Of a stretch of 64,000 bases of DNA, positions 56,400 through 64,000 are shown piece by piece. The stretch spans positions 310,001 through 374,000 of the forward strand of contig NZ_WOTN01000003.1 in the NCBI RefSeq assembly GCF_010993745.1. Reading direction: 5' to 3'. Source of the stretch: Fodinicola acaciae (GTDB lineage: Bacteria; Actinomycetota; Actinomycetes; Mycobacteriales; HKI-0501). The first letter of the stretch is position 1, and every line of letters starts with the position of its first letter. The notes below the pieces were generated by a model that saw only the letters and a list, made by a program, of their open reading frames with translations, did not search any database and was not told the origin of the DNA. Both the position numbers and the translations under genes were made by a program.

Positions 56400-57023
56400 C
56401 TAATTCTCGCGTATGGCGGTGAACACGTCCAAGTCCGCGAGCTGATCTCTGGTCACCGCGCCGAACCGGTCGCGGATCGCCGACCCGATCCGGTCGAGAT
56501 GGTCGGCCGGCAGCGCCAGGCTCCTGGCGATCCGGCCGGCCGAATGTCCGCCATGCCAACAAATCACCGCGCGACCACCGATGCGCAGGACGCGGTGGAT
56601 CTCGCCAATGCCGGCCTCAAGATCGGGCCAGATCGCGACATTGTTGACCGACACGGCACAGTCGACGCTCTCCCCCGGCAGGCCGATGTCATCCGCCGCG
56701 CCAATCCGCAGCGTCACCCGGCCGGCGGCGACCGCGGCGGCGTTGAGTTTGCCAGCGGCATCGACCATTTCCGCGGACGGATCGACGCCGTAGATGTGAT
56801 CGGCGTCGGTTTTCTCCGCCAGCAGCCGGATCAGTCCACCGGGTCCATGGCCGATCTCCAGCACGTCGTCCCCGGCATTGACCCGGAGAACGTCGAGCAA
56901 CTCGTCCTGTTTGTTGGTCAGCAGCATGAACCGTCCGGCCAGCCGACCGGAAAGGCCGCGCGGCGCGGCGAACGGCGATGTGACGGGTTTGCCGGTCGTC
57001 CAGGAACGCTGCGTCTGTCGCAT
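56400..57023 (-). CDS. SAM-dependent class I methyltransferase
   Basis: 207 aa. The SAM-binding fold starts DDVLEIGHGPGGLIRLLAEK (motif I), then DHIYGVDPSAEMVDAA (acidic end of strand 2), RIGAADDIGLPGESVDCAVS (motif II) and IHRVLRIGGRAVICWHGG (motif IV). It resembles Methyltransf_11 small-molecule enzymes of the ubiE type. Target unknown. The ATG at 57023 is 7 bases after a -10-like element, so the message is probably leaderless. The promoter carries a palindrome in a 19-bp spacer. Confidence 0.9.
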   Translation of the reverse strand: MRQTQRSWTTGKPVTSPFAAPRGLSGRLAGRFMLLTNKQDELLDVLRVNAGDDVLEIGHGPGGLIRLLAEKTDADHIYGVDPSAEMVDAAGKLNAAAVAAGRVTLRIGAADDIGLPGESVDCAVSVNNVAIWPDLEAGIGEIHRVLRIGGRAVICWHGGHSAGRIARSLALPADHLDRIGSAIRDRFGAVTRDQLADLDVFTAIREN

Positions 57024-57029
57024 ACGTCC

Positions 57030-57060
57030 AGCCTCGCACCTCAGGTCGACCTGAAGTCAA
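57030..57060 (-). promoter_or_regulatory. Promoter with MerR/SoxR-type geometry before the methyltransferase
   Basis: On the minus strand TTGACT (57060-57055), a 19-bp spacer and GAGGCT (57035-57030). The spacer opens with the perfect palindrome TCAGGTCGACCTGA (57054-57041). An over-long spacer filled by a dyad is the arrangement that MerR-family activators, including SoxR, correct by twisting the DNA. Confidence 0.5.
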
Positions 57061-57188
57061 CTCGTACCGGCAAAAATCAGGGTTATCCCCTACGACCCGC
57101 TCGGATCCCCTCCGGGAGAAATTCGACACAGCCCACCGTTCAACCGACACCACAGGCACTTCTCACCGTGGCGCGCCGTGACAAATGG

Positions 57189-57677
57189 CTAAATGTCGAC
57201 ACTGTCGCTACCTACAAATGAATCCTTTTGGGAACCCCCAGTACCCACCGACCACGAAGAGCACATCCGGACCATTGCCCGATCGCCACCACCAACGTCG
57301 GCGGCGAACCCGCGACCGGTCCAAGTGCGGCTGCCGCGCATACCACGGCCATGTCGTACGCCGATCCCGCGCGAACTGCCACCGGACACAGCCGGGCTGG
57401 CTCGCCTGGTCACCAGGCCGTCCCGTTCCAGTCGGCCCACGGCATGCGTGATCCGACTGGGCGCCGACCTGGTGCCACGGGCCAGGTCGGTCAACCGCAT
57501 CCTGTTGCTCGGCGCTTCGCCAACCACGAACAGGACCTCGTAGTAGGTACGCGGGATCCCGACCTCCCGCTTGAGATCGCAATCGAAATGGTTGAACAAC
57601 TCCCTACTCATCGTGGAAAAGTCGCTGTAGACCCGTTGCTCATCTTCGGTGAGCCAGTCGAGCTCGGTCATCGGCAC
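57189..57677 (-). pseudogene. MarR-family regulator with degenerate C-terminus
   Basis: The first 80 codons (ATG 57671, AAGGTG upstream) are a sound MarR N-terminal half: WLTEDEQRVYSDFSTMSREL, GIPRTYYEVLFVVGEAPSNR, MRLTDLARGTRSAPSRITHA and VGRLERDGLVTR. Past about 57430 the expected wing and dimer helices (G-R-x-...-LT-x-x-G) are missing in all frames: the reading turns into Gly/Ser/Arg-rich text with odd codons (TCATTTGTAGGTAGC). The gene is probably broken by a frameshift or deletion. Two operator-like dyads remain directly upstream. Confidence 0.6.
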
Positions 57678-57690
57678 ACCTTGACATGTT

Positions 57691-57706
57691 ACTTCAACAC
57701 TGAACT
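57691..57706. promoter_or_regulatory. MarR-type operator copy 1
   Basis: ACTTCAACACTGAACT contains the dyad TTCA-N4-TGAA. It starts 20 bp upstream of the marR ATG, within a 276-bp gap that holds no gene. Confidence 0.45.
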
Positions 57707-57711
57707 ATTCT

Positions 57712-57727
57712 ACTTCAAGACTTAACT
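57712..57727. promoter_or_regulatory. MarR-type operator copy 2
   Basis: ACTTCAAGACTTAACT matches copy 1 at 13 of 16 positions and follows it by 21 bp, exactly two helical turns, so two dimers could bind side by side on the same face of the DNA. Confidence 0.45.
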
Positions 57728-57953
57728 ATCTGCGATGATCGGTTGAGCCACCGCGTGGATGCCCCACCTGGGAAGCAGCTGACGGCACGTACGTAGCGCT
57801 AATACGACGTTGCGTCGACGGATGTTTTACGGCAGTACGCGACACTGCACGTCGGCCAGCAGTCCAGTGCGACCGATATGCAACGGCGTCAGCTGGACGT
57901 GTTTGTCGACGGCGCGTTCGCGCCAGTGGTAGGCGTGGTTCAGGTCGGGCGGA

Positions 57954-59246
57954 TCAGATCGGGGGTTCGTTTCTGGTTGCTCGGCGCTGTGGTTTGGTGA
58001 GGACGGCGAGCAGCAGGGTGGCGGCGATGAGGCCGGTGGTGCAGATGGCCGACATGGCTGTCGCGGTGTTCCCCAGCAGACCGACCAGGGGCGAGACCAG
58101 TCCGGCGGCGCCCCACCGTACGGCTCCGAGCAACCCGGCTGTGGTGCCGGCCGTTTCGCCGTGTGCGTCCAGTACGACGGCTGGTGCGTTGGGCATGAGC
58201 AGGCCGGCGAAGAACAGCATGGTCCACAACGTGGCCAGGAGGCCGAACAGTCCGCCGGCACCTGTTGCTGCAACGGTCAGCATCGCGATCCCGGCTATGC
58301 TGGCGCCGGCCCCGGCGCCGATGAGCACCTGCAACGGCTGGTAGCGGCGCAGCAGCCAGGTGTTGAGCTGGCTCGCGAGGAACAGCCACGCGACGCTGAC
58401 ACCGAACAGCACACCGAACTGGCGCTGGTCCAGGTGATACTGATGCTGGAACACGAATGGCGCGCCGGAGACGAAGCCGAACGGTCCGACCACGGTCAGG
58501 CCCGCGACGACGAGCAGACCGATGAATCGGTAGTCACGGAGCAGGCGTGCGTGGACGGCGACGGTGTCCCTGAGATGCAGCGGCACGCGGCCGGTCACGG
58601 GACTGGTCTCCGGCAGCAGGACGACGGTGAGCACGGTGAGCAGCAGACCCAGTGCGGCCAGGATCGCGAACAGCCAGCGCCATCCCATCGCGCCGAGCAG
58701 TGCGGTGCCGATCGACGGTGCCAGGATCGGGGACACGCTCATCACCAGGATCATCCGGGACAGCGTTTTCGCCAACGCCCTGCCAGCGTAAAGGTCGCGT
58801 ACGACGGCAAGGCCAAGGACCGCGCCGGCGGAGGCGCCAAGTCCCTGCAGGATGCGCGCCAGGTCCAGGACAGCCACGTTCGGCGCGAGAAAACACGCCA
58901 ACGAAGCGGCGGCATGTAGAGCGCTGCCGGCGATCAACGGCGTACGCCGGCCGATCGCGTCGGAGACCGGCCCGACCAACACTTGGCCGACGGCCAGGCC
59001 GATCAGCATGCCGGTCAGGGTGAACTGGATGTCCGCTTCGGTCGCGCGTAGAGAGTGCGCGATCACCGGCAGCGCGGGCAGGTAGAGGTCGATGGACAGC
59101 GGACCGAGTGCGGTCAAGCCGCCGAGCAGGATGATCAGGACCGCTCCGCCTCGCCGGTCGAGACGTCCGCGGAACGCCGAGGTGTCGGCGCTGGAGGTGG
59201 CTGTACGGTGTGGCGGTCTGGACGTTGCGCAGTCTGTTGATGACAC
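57954..59246 (-). CDS. Bcr/CflA-type MFS drug-efflux transporter
   Basis: 430 aa, twelve spans, GTG 59246 with AGAGGA upstream. GPLSIDLYLPALPVIAHSLR, GPVSDAIGRRTPLIAG and LQGLGASAGAVLGLAVVRDL mark the Bcr/CflA group. It is a paralogue of the transporter at 38535. It follows the serine hydrolase gene by 45 bp and is probably the last gene of a LysR-linked operon, exporting a drug or hydrolysis product. Confidence 0.93.
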   Translation of the reverse strand: MSSTDCATSRPPHRTATSSADTSAFRGRLDRRGGAVLIILLGGLTALGPLSIDLYLPALPVIAHSLRATEADIQFTLTGMLIGLAVGQVLVGPVSDAIGRRTPLIAGSALHAAASLACFLAPNVAVLDLARILQGLGASAGAVLGLAVVRDLYAGRALAKTLSRMILVMSVSPILAPSIGTALLGAMGWRWLFAILAALGLLLTVLTVVLLPETSPVTGRVPLHLRDTVAVHARLLRDYRFIGLLVVAGLTVVGPFGFVSGAPFVFQHQYHLDQRQFGVLFGVSVAWLFLASQLNTWLLRRYQPLQVLIGAGAGASIAGIAMLTVAATGAGGLFGLLATLWTMLFFAGLLMPNAPAVVLDAHGETAGTTAGLLGAVRWGAAGLVSPLVGLLGNTATAMSAICTTGLIAATLLLAVLTKPQRRATRNEPPI

Positions 59247-59291
59247 GTCTATCCTCTCGCTCCGGCCGGGAACGGTCCGGGCGTCAGTGGT

Positions 59292-60428
59292 TTAGAAATG
59301 AGCGGCATAGGTCCAGAAGTCGGTCAGCCAGGCGGGTGTCGTGCCGGGACCGGTCGCGCCGCGTTGGGTGAGCAACACGGCGGTGGTGGAGGTGGACGGG
59401 ATGATGTGGGCCGTGGTGCCGGTGCCGCCGACCCATCCGTACCGGCCTGGAATCCGCCACGGCTCGGTGGCCTCGACGTCGACGGAACCGCCGAAGCCCC
59501 AGCCTTGGCCGTCCAGGAACAGCCTGCCGCCGTCGCGCTGGGCCGGGCTGAGATGGTTGGTCGTCAGCTGGCGTACCGACTCCGCGGACAGCAACCGGCG
59601 GCCGCCACTTACCAGCATCCCGGCGAAGGCGGCCCAGTCGAGCACGGTGGACACCAGCCCGCCGTGACCGAGCGGGAACGCCGGCGGTGTGCTCCACTGT
59701 CCGTCCGGGCCGTCGGCGAGCTGCAGCCGGCCCGCGGAGTCAGGCTGGTAGTAACTGGTCATCCGGTCCCGTTTGGTTGCCGGTACGTGAAATCCGGTGT
59801 CGGCCATGGCCAGCGGCCCGAACAGCCGCTCGGCCAGAAAGTCGGACAGGGACTGGCCGGTGACCCGCGATATCAGCACCCCCTGCAGGGTGGAGCAGGT
59901 GTCATACAGCCATGCCTCGCCCGGCTGGTGCAGCGCCGGGACCGTGGCCAGCTCGGCCATCCACTCGTCCTGGGTCGGGTAGGTCCGTGGCTGCCGGCCA
60001 TCGCGCTGGACGGGGAACAACGCCTGCACCGCCGGATAGGTGAACTCCGACGGCCATCCGTACCCGGCGCGTGAGCTGAGCAGGTCTTCGACCGTGATCG
60101 CACGGCGGGCCGGCACGACGTCCTCGACCGGGCTCTGCGGAGTGCGTACGACATTGGGCCGCGCGATCTCCGGCAACCACGCCTCGACGGTGTCCTCCAA
60201 CGCCAGACGCCCGTCCTCGACCAGCATCATGACCGCGGCGGCCACGACCGTCTTGGTGATCGAGGCGACACGGAAGATCGAGTCCGGCCGCATCGGCGCA
60301 CCGTTCTCAACGTCGAGCGATCCCACCGCGGCCACCTCGACCTGGTCACCACGCCCCACCAGTGCCACCGCTCCGGGAAACACCTGCTCCGCGACGTACT
60401 TGCCCAGCAGCTTCTCAAGCCTGTTCAA
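59292..60428 (-). CDS. Serine hydrolase of the beta-lactamase/class C-like family
   Basis: 378 aa without a signal peptide. The active-site SxxK is ASITKTVVAAAVMMLV (Ser about residue 56), a Tyr follows in WLYDTCSTLQGVLISR at the YxN place, and HGGLVSTVLDWAAFAGMLVS matches the family's third box. GYGWPSEFTYPAVQALFPVQ and WGFGGSVDVEATEPW are typical of esterase-like beta-lactamase homologues (EstB/LovD type) rather than true beta-lactamases. ATG 60428 overlaps the upstream stop by ATGA. Confidence 0.9.
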   Translation of the reverse strand: MNRLEKLLGKYVAEQVFPGAVALVGRGDQVEVAAVGSLDVENGAPMRPDSIFRVASITKTVVAAAVMMLVEDGRLALEDTVEAWLPEIARPNVVRTPQSPVEDVVPARRAITVEDLLSSRAGYGWPSEFTYPAVQALFPVQRDGRQPRTYPTQDEWMAELATVPALHQPGEAWLYDTCSTLQGVLISRVTGQSLSDFLAERLFGPLAMADTGFHVPATKRDRMTSYYQPDSAGRLQLADGPDGQWSTPPAFPLGHGGLVSTVLDWAAFAGMLVSGGRRLLSAESVRQLTTNHLSPAQRDGGRLFLDGQGWGFGGSVDVEATEPWRIPGRYGWVGGTGTTAHIIPSTSTTAVLLTQRGATGPGTTPAWLTDFWTYAAHF

Positions 60429-61303
60429 CGTGCTGCTCCATCTCTAGTCGTTGCGCTGTTCCTCATCGTGCTGTTCCTCGTCTCGCGCTTTAGTCGATGT
60501 GGCGATCCGGTTCTTGACATCGCCGCGCACCATGCCGCCGCGAAATCCTCTGGATGGGTCGTGATCGCGTTGTGGTCGCCGGGGAAGCCGACGACCGGTT
60601 CCCGGTGCCAACGAGCAAGCTCGACCGTGGCCCGGTGGCACGGCAAGCCGCTGGAGGCCGAACCCGTGGCCCACACGACAGGAACACCGGTCGCCCGCAG
60701 CGCGTCCATGTCAGGAATGTGCGCGAAATGGGTGAACTGGTATTCGAAGAAGAACCTCAGGTTGCGGCGCGACCGTCGCGCGGCTGCATCGGTGTTCACC
60801 TCGCATTTCGCGCCAGGATCCAGACCGGTCAGCTCTCTCAGCGCGGTGGCCGCCGCGAACGGACCCTCGCGGTGGTAGGTGGCGACGATGTCGTCGTAAC
60901 ACCTGCGCCAGCTGGCCGCGTCGTCCAGGACATCCATCACCGGGGGCTCGTACGCCAGCAGCGTGCGCACCTGTCTCGGGTGGCGGATCGCCAACTCGAT
61001 CCCGGTCAGGGCTCCGCCGCCGATGCCGATGACATGCGCGGGTTCGGCGGTGAGCGCGGCAAGAAGCCGATGCGCGTCGTCACCATGTGTGCCAACGTGC
61101 TGCTCGACCGGTCCGTTCGCGAGTTTGCTCCGCGTGTAACCGCGCGGGTCGTACGTGACGACGGTGTGACGACGCGCGAGGACCGGTGCGATGGCGGCGA
61201 ACTGGGTCGCGTCCGCCGGCGCACCGGCCACCAGCAGGACCAGCGGACCCGAACCGGTCACCTGGTAGTAAAGCTCGGCCGCTGGAACCGCTAAAACCGG
61301 CAT
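60425..61303 (-). CDS. Alpha/beta-hydrolase-fold protein lacking the nucleophile Ser
   Basis: 292 aa. The fold is clear: LVLLVAGAPADATQFAAIAP, VVTYDPRGYTRSKL, FPGDHNAITTHPEDFAAAWC with the catalytic His. The nucleophile elbow reads HVIGIGGGALTGIELAIRHP, with Gly (GGC) where the GxSxG Ser (AGC) should be, so classical esterase activity is unlikely unless another residue serves. The last 26 residues (HRLKRETRNSTMRN...) are an odd basic tail beyond the fold. First gene of the operon, divergent from the LysR gene at 61424. Confidence 0.85.
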   Translation of the reverse strand: MPVLAVPAAELYYQVTGSGPLVLLVAGAPADATQFAAIAPVLARRHTVVTYDPRGYTRSKLANGPVEQHVGTHGDDAHRLLAALTAEPAHVIGIGGGALTGIELAIRHPRQVRTLLAYEPPVMDVLDDAASWRRCYDDIVATYHREGPFAAATALRELTGLDPGAKCEVNTDAAARRSRRNLRFFFEYQFTHFAHIPDMDALRATGVPVVWATGSASSGLPCHRATVELARWHREPVVGFPGDHNAITTHPEDFAAAWCAAMSRTGSPHRLKRETRNSTMRNSATTRDGAAR

Positions 61304-61423
61304 TCTATGATCCTTTGTCGTTTATCTCTGCGAACTGGCCTCGGTGTGGCCTGGCCTCATCGTTTCCCCGGCACGTCACCGTGATCAACGACGATCTTTT
61401 TAGCGCTCGCATTAGTGGGAGTT

Positions 61424-62455
61424 ATGGATCGGTACGATCAGCTGATGGAGATGCGCGAGATAGAGATCTTCCTGACACTCGCGGATGAGTTGCACTTTGG
61501 TCGAACGGCGCAGCGGCTCTATCTCACCCAGGCGCGGGTCAGCCAGACCATCCGCGCACTGGAAGAACGGTTCGGCGGCCAGCTGTTCGAACGGACCAGC
61601 CGACGCGTACGACTAACCCCCATCGGAGAGCGACTACGCGAAGAACTGCGGCCCAGCTACGAACAGATCCAACACGCCATCGCGCTGGTGACCGAGCTGG
61701 CCGCAGACGTCACCGGCGTCCTGCGCGTCTGTGTCCCCACGTACTCAATGGCCGGACCCTCCTTCACCGCGATAGCCCGAACGTTCCAGGATCGCTACCC
61801 CGGCTGCCGGCTGATCGTCAGCGAGGAGTTCCCCGGCGACTTCGACCGGCTCCGCAAAGGAGCATGGGACATCATGTGCCACCGCCACCCGATCCGCGAT
61901 CCCGACCTGACCATCGGCCCAACATTGAGCACCGAGGAGCGTGTCCTGCTCGTCCGAGTCGGACACCCCCTGGACAAGCGCGGATTCGCCACCACAGAAG
62001 ACCTCGCCGACAACGCCGTCATCCAACGCAGCGGCATCCCGTCGGAACAATACGAAGAGTTCTTTCCCACCCACACACCCACCGGCCGGCCGATCCCGCG
62101 AGGGCCACAGATCACCGTCACCAGCGAAGTCCTGCAGCTCGTCGCTCGCGGCGAAATCGTGCATCCGACCGTGGCATCATTCCTGGTTTACTACCGCCAC
62201 CCAGAAGTCACCGCGATACCGCTGCGCGGCCACCCGCCCATCCAAAGCGCACTCGTCTGGGTGACCAGCCGGGAAAACACCGCCATCCGCGCATTCGCTC
62301 AAACCGCGGCGGAAACAATCACCGCGAGCACATCCAAGAAAATAGAACAACCGTCGCACACCAGGGCACGACAAGCGTCCGCGTCTACCAATCAAACCAG
62401 CGGACCATCCGCTCATGTCACTGATCGGGGAGATCAAATCGCGAGCGGCGAGTAG
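61424..62455 (+). CDS. LysR-family transcriptional regulator
   Basis: 343 aa from ATG 61424; an ATG at 61445 (MEMREIEIFLTLADEL) is equally plausible, as neither has a good ribosome site. The winged helix is MREIEIFLTLADELHFGRTA, then QRLYLTQARVSQTIRALEER and QLFERTSRRVRLTPIGERLR. The effector domain runs from GVLRVCVPTYSMAGPSFTAI to VSRENT-like VTSRENTAIRAFAQTAAE. About 45 Ser/Thr/Gln-rich residues follow the normal LysR end, perhaps read-through of a lost stop. It is divergent, by 120 bp, from the alpha/beta-hydrolase operon, its likely target. Confidence 0.92.
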   Translation: MDRYDQLMEMREIEIFLTLADELHFGRTAQRLYLTQARVSQTIRALEERFGGQLFERTSRRVRLTPIGERLREELRPSYEQIQHAIALVTELAADVTGVLRVCVPTYSMAGPSFTAIARTFQDRYPGCRLIVSEEFPGDFDRLRKGAWDIMCHRHPIRDPDLTIGPTLSTEERVLLVRVGHPLDKRGFATTEDLADNAVIQRSGIPSEQYEEFFPTHTPTGRPIPRGPQITVTSEVLQLVARGEIVHPTVASFLVYYRHPEVTAIPLRGHPPIQSALVWVTSRENTAIRAFAQTAAETITASTSKKIEQPSHTRARQASASTNQTSGPSAHVTDRGDQIASGE

Positions 62456-62683
62456 GCAAGGAAATTCCCCCACTTCCCTACTTCCTGCCACCCGCCTACA
62501 TCACCCAACCCGCACACCCATACGCCACAATCCTGCCTGATGACAGCGCACCTACGCTTCGGCTCGGAAAGCCGACCCTTCGCGTCGGTCGAACGAACCG
62601 GTCGACCAGTTGGCACCATGGCCGCACAGCCCTACGGCGTGGTGTGTTTCTGAAATGAGATGCCGGGTCCGGTGATCACGCCA

Positions 62684-63805
62684 CTAGGGCAAGGGCAGGA
62701 GAACGACTTCGCCGTCGGGTTCGACTACGGCGAGCGCGTCGGCCAATGCCAGCCCCCGCAACATGGCACTTCCGCCGTGCGCGACACCTCGGGCCACGCC
62801 GTCGCGGACCTGCACCGGCACCAACCGGGTACGCGACGGGTGTGCCGCCAGGTCTGGTGCGGCTACGGTTTCCAAGGCAGGTAACGGGAGTCCGCGCATC
62901 GCGGCGCAGACCGGCACGGCGAGCGTCAGGTAGGCGACCACCGCCGCCAGCGGATTTCCCGGCAAGCCAACCAGAAGCCGGCCGTCACCGAGCCGTGCCA
63001 GGCTCTGCGGATGGCCGGGGCGGCAGTCGACCCGCTCGACCAGCATCGTGCCACCGAGACCGTGCAACACGCGGCGCAGCAGATCGGCCGGACCGACCGA
63101 TGATGAGCCGGAAACCAAAAGGAGCTCGCCAGGCGAGGAATCCAGGGCACGGATCAGGTCTTTTTCGGTGTCCGCGGCGAACTCGGTCTCGATCAGCGTG
63201 CCACCGGACCAGGCGACGAAACCCGGCAGGAGCGGACCGATGGCGTCGCGTACGCAGCCGTCCTCCGGCAGGCCACGCGTACGCACCTCGTCGCCGGTGA
63301 TGACGGCACCGATCCGCGGCATTGGACGGACCCACAGCTGGTCGTGACCGACGGCGGCCGCCAATCCCTGCACCTGCGCGGAAACCACCGTGCCGGCGGC
63401 CAACAACTCCTCGCCGCGGCGGCATTCCTCACCGGCGCGGCGGATGTGTTCGCCGGCCGACACCGGTCCGCTCACCGACGTGCCAGCGACTCGCGCGTAT
63501 TCGTAAGGGAGGACAGCGAAACAGCCGGCCGGCACGGCCGCACCGGTGGCGATTTCGTACGCCTGGCCGGATGTCAGCGGCGACGGTGCCGGCTGACCGG
63601 CCAGCTGCCGGCCGCGTATGGTCCACGGCCCGGCGCCGCAGACCGCGTAACCGTCCATCGCCGACCGGTCAAACGATGGCAGCGAGGTCAGCGCAGTCAA
63701 CGGTTTTGTCAGCACTGACCCCAAAGCTTCGGCCACCGGCACGGCACACGGCGGGATCGGCGCGGCGGCCGCGTACGCCGCCTCACGCGCCTGCCGCCAC
63801 CGCAT
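62684..63805 (-). CDS. moeA: MoeA-like molybdopterin molybdenumtransferase
   Basis: 373 aa, short for the family. MoeA landmarks are LPSFDRSAMDGYAVCG, IATGAAVPAGCFAVLPYEYA, GAVITGDEVRT and GLPGNPLAAVVAYLTL, with the C-terminal domain IV ending LALADALAVVEPDGEVVLLP. The usual GGVS.G.YD loop reads SGSSSVGPADLL, so it is a divergent member. MoeA inserts molybdate into adenylylated molybdopterin. Its ATG shares one base with the stop of the formate dehydrogenase delta gene (TGATG), tying cofactor maturation to that enzyme. Confidence 0.88.
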   Translation of the reverse strand: MRWRQAREAAYAAAAPIPPCAVPVAEALGSVLTKPLTALTSLPSFDRSAMDGYAVCGAGPWTIRGRQLAGQPAPSPLTSGQAYEIATGAAVPAGCFAVLPYEYARVAGTSVSGPVSAGEHIRRAGEECRRGEELLAAGTVVSAQVQGLAAAVGHDQLWVRPMPRIGAVITGDEVRTRGLPEDGCVRDAIGPLLPGFVAWSGGTLIETEFAADTEKDLIRALDSSPGELLLVSGSSSVGPADLLRRVLHGLGGTMLVERVDCRPGHPQSLARLGDGRLLVGLPGNPLAAVVAYLTLAVPVCAAMRGLPLPALETVAAPDLAAHPSRTRLVPVQVRDGVARGVAHGGSAMLRGLALADALAVVEPDGEVVLLPLP

Positions 63806-64000
63806 CAGTGCACCGTTTGCTTCTGCAGGATCTGCGCCGCGGCGGTCGCGATCGGATGCAGGCCGTGACCACCGGCGACGACGTGCGCGAGCAGCTGTGT
63901 CCGCATCCGCGGCTCCCAGAAACGGCGGATGTGCTTGGCAACCTCGGCCGCGGCCTCCTCCATCGGCAGATGGGTGAACTGCACCGCGATGTCGTTGGCC
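63805..64000 (-). CDS. fdsD: Formate dehydrogenase delta subunit (5' end cut off)
   Basis: The minus-strand frame ending TGA at 63807-63805 gives 64 residues: ANDIAVQFTHLPMEEAAAEV, AKHIRRFWEPRMRTQLLAHV, VAGGHGLHPIATAAAQIL and so on. The HIRRFWEPRMR motif is the signature of FdsD, the small delta chain of soluble NAD-dependent, molybdenum-containing formate dehydrogenases, often encoded last in the fds cluster. The start lies just beyond the window. The order fdsD-moeA suggests the fds genes continue to the right. Confidence 0.85.
   Translation of the reverse strand, partial: ANDIAVQFTHLPMEEAAAEVAKHIRRFWEPRMRTQLLAHVVAGGHGLHPIATAAAQILQKQTVH

Noticed and set aside
61428-61440. GATCG-GTA-CGATC dyad at the LysR start as an operator
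   Set aside because: It lies within the coding start, contains the generally abundant GTAC motif, and does not fit a LysR T-N11-A box.
62456-62683. Short frames in the gap between LysR and moeA
   Set aside because: Low-quality composition, no start signal or similarity; I see only a weak hairpin (CGGCT...AGCCG) between the convergent genes.

Overview
The window is high-GC DNA (roughly 69-70% by eye) with densely packed genes, 4-nt ATGA/GTGA start-stop overlaps and many G/C third codon positions. The gene families point to a soil-type actinobacterium: a complete GlgE alpha-glucan pathway, citramalate synthase behind an actinobacterial-type leader peptide, SARP and NB-ARC-LuxR giant regulators, an LLM flavin/F420-type oxidoreductase and a CGNR regulator. 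The genus cannot be fixed from the sequence alone. I see no rRNA, tRNA, CRISPR, IS element or phage gene.

Layout. 0-5 kb: a cut-off secreted endonuclease/exonuclease/phosphatase-fold protein, a secreted sugar-binding beta-propeller protein, a hypothetical, and a TetR-controlled SnoaL/DUF3237 pair with two palindromic operators. 5-17.4 kb: a SARP-BTAD-NB-ARC-TPR regulator, a small secreted protein, a secreted six-hairpin glycosidase, an amidase, a SnoaL/membrane pair divergent from an NB-ARC-LuxR regulator, and a small membrane protein. 17.4-18.1 kb holds no convincing gene: it is a tandem array with an 86/87-bp higher-order period, closed by a 20-bp perfect palindrome. 18.1-19.8 kb: cimA with a 10-aa Ile/Leu leader peptide and an attenuator hairpin. 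19.8-24.6 kb: a GlxA-type regulator divergent from an N-methyl-amino-acid oxidase fused by overlaps to a polar-amino-acid ABC importer. 24.6-25.3 kb: a recombination scar joining two truncated genes. 25.3-26.7 kb: a CGNR regulator, a shared operator and an alpha/beta hydrolase.

26.7-38.5 kb is the storage-sugar block: glgP divergent from glgE-treS-mak-glgB, which together convert trehalose via maltose and maltose-1-phosphate to branched alpha-glucan and degrade it again. An NfeD-like/SPFH pair is attached to the end. 38.5-52.4 kb: a Bcr/CflA efflux pump, a gamma-glutamyltransferase, two GH30-type secreted glycosidases, a five-gene oligopeptide-type ABC transporter, a remnant quinone reductase, an LLM oxidoreductase and a LysR regulator. 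52.4-57 kb: a VOC protein, a four-gene two-ATPase/two-permease ABC-2 exporter, and a methyltransferase under a promoter of MerR/SoxR geometry. 57-64 kb: a broken marR with two operator copies, a LysR-controlled alpha/beta-hydrolase / serine-hydrolase / MFS operon, then moeA and the end of a formate dehydrogenase delta gene.

Across the window the palindrome CGTACG is strikingly frequent (about 27 copies in the first 12 kb by hand count, against about 4 expected from composition), with GTA used for Val mostly in front of CGN Arg codons. The strongest leads for something not already catalogued are this iterated palindrome, the 17.5-18.0 kb array, and the promoters that the sequence itself predicts.
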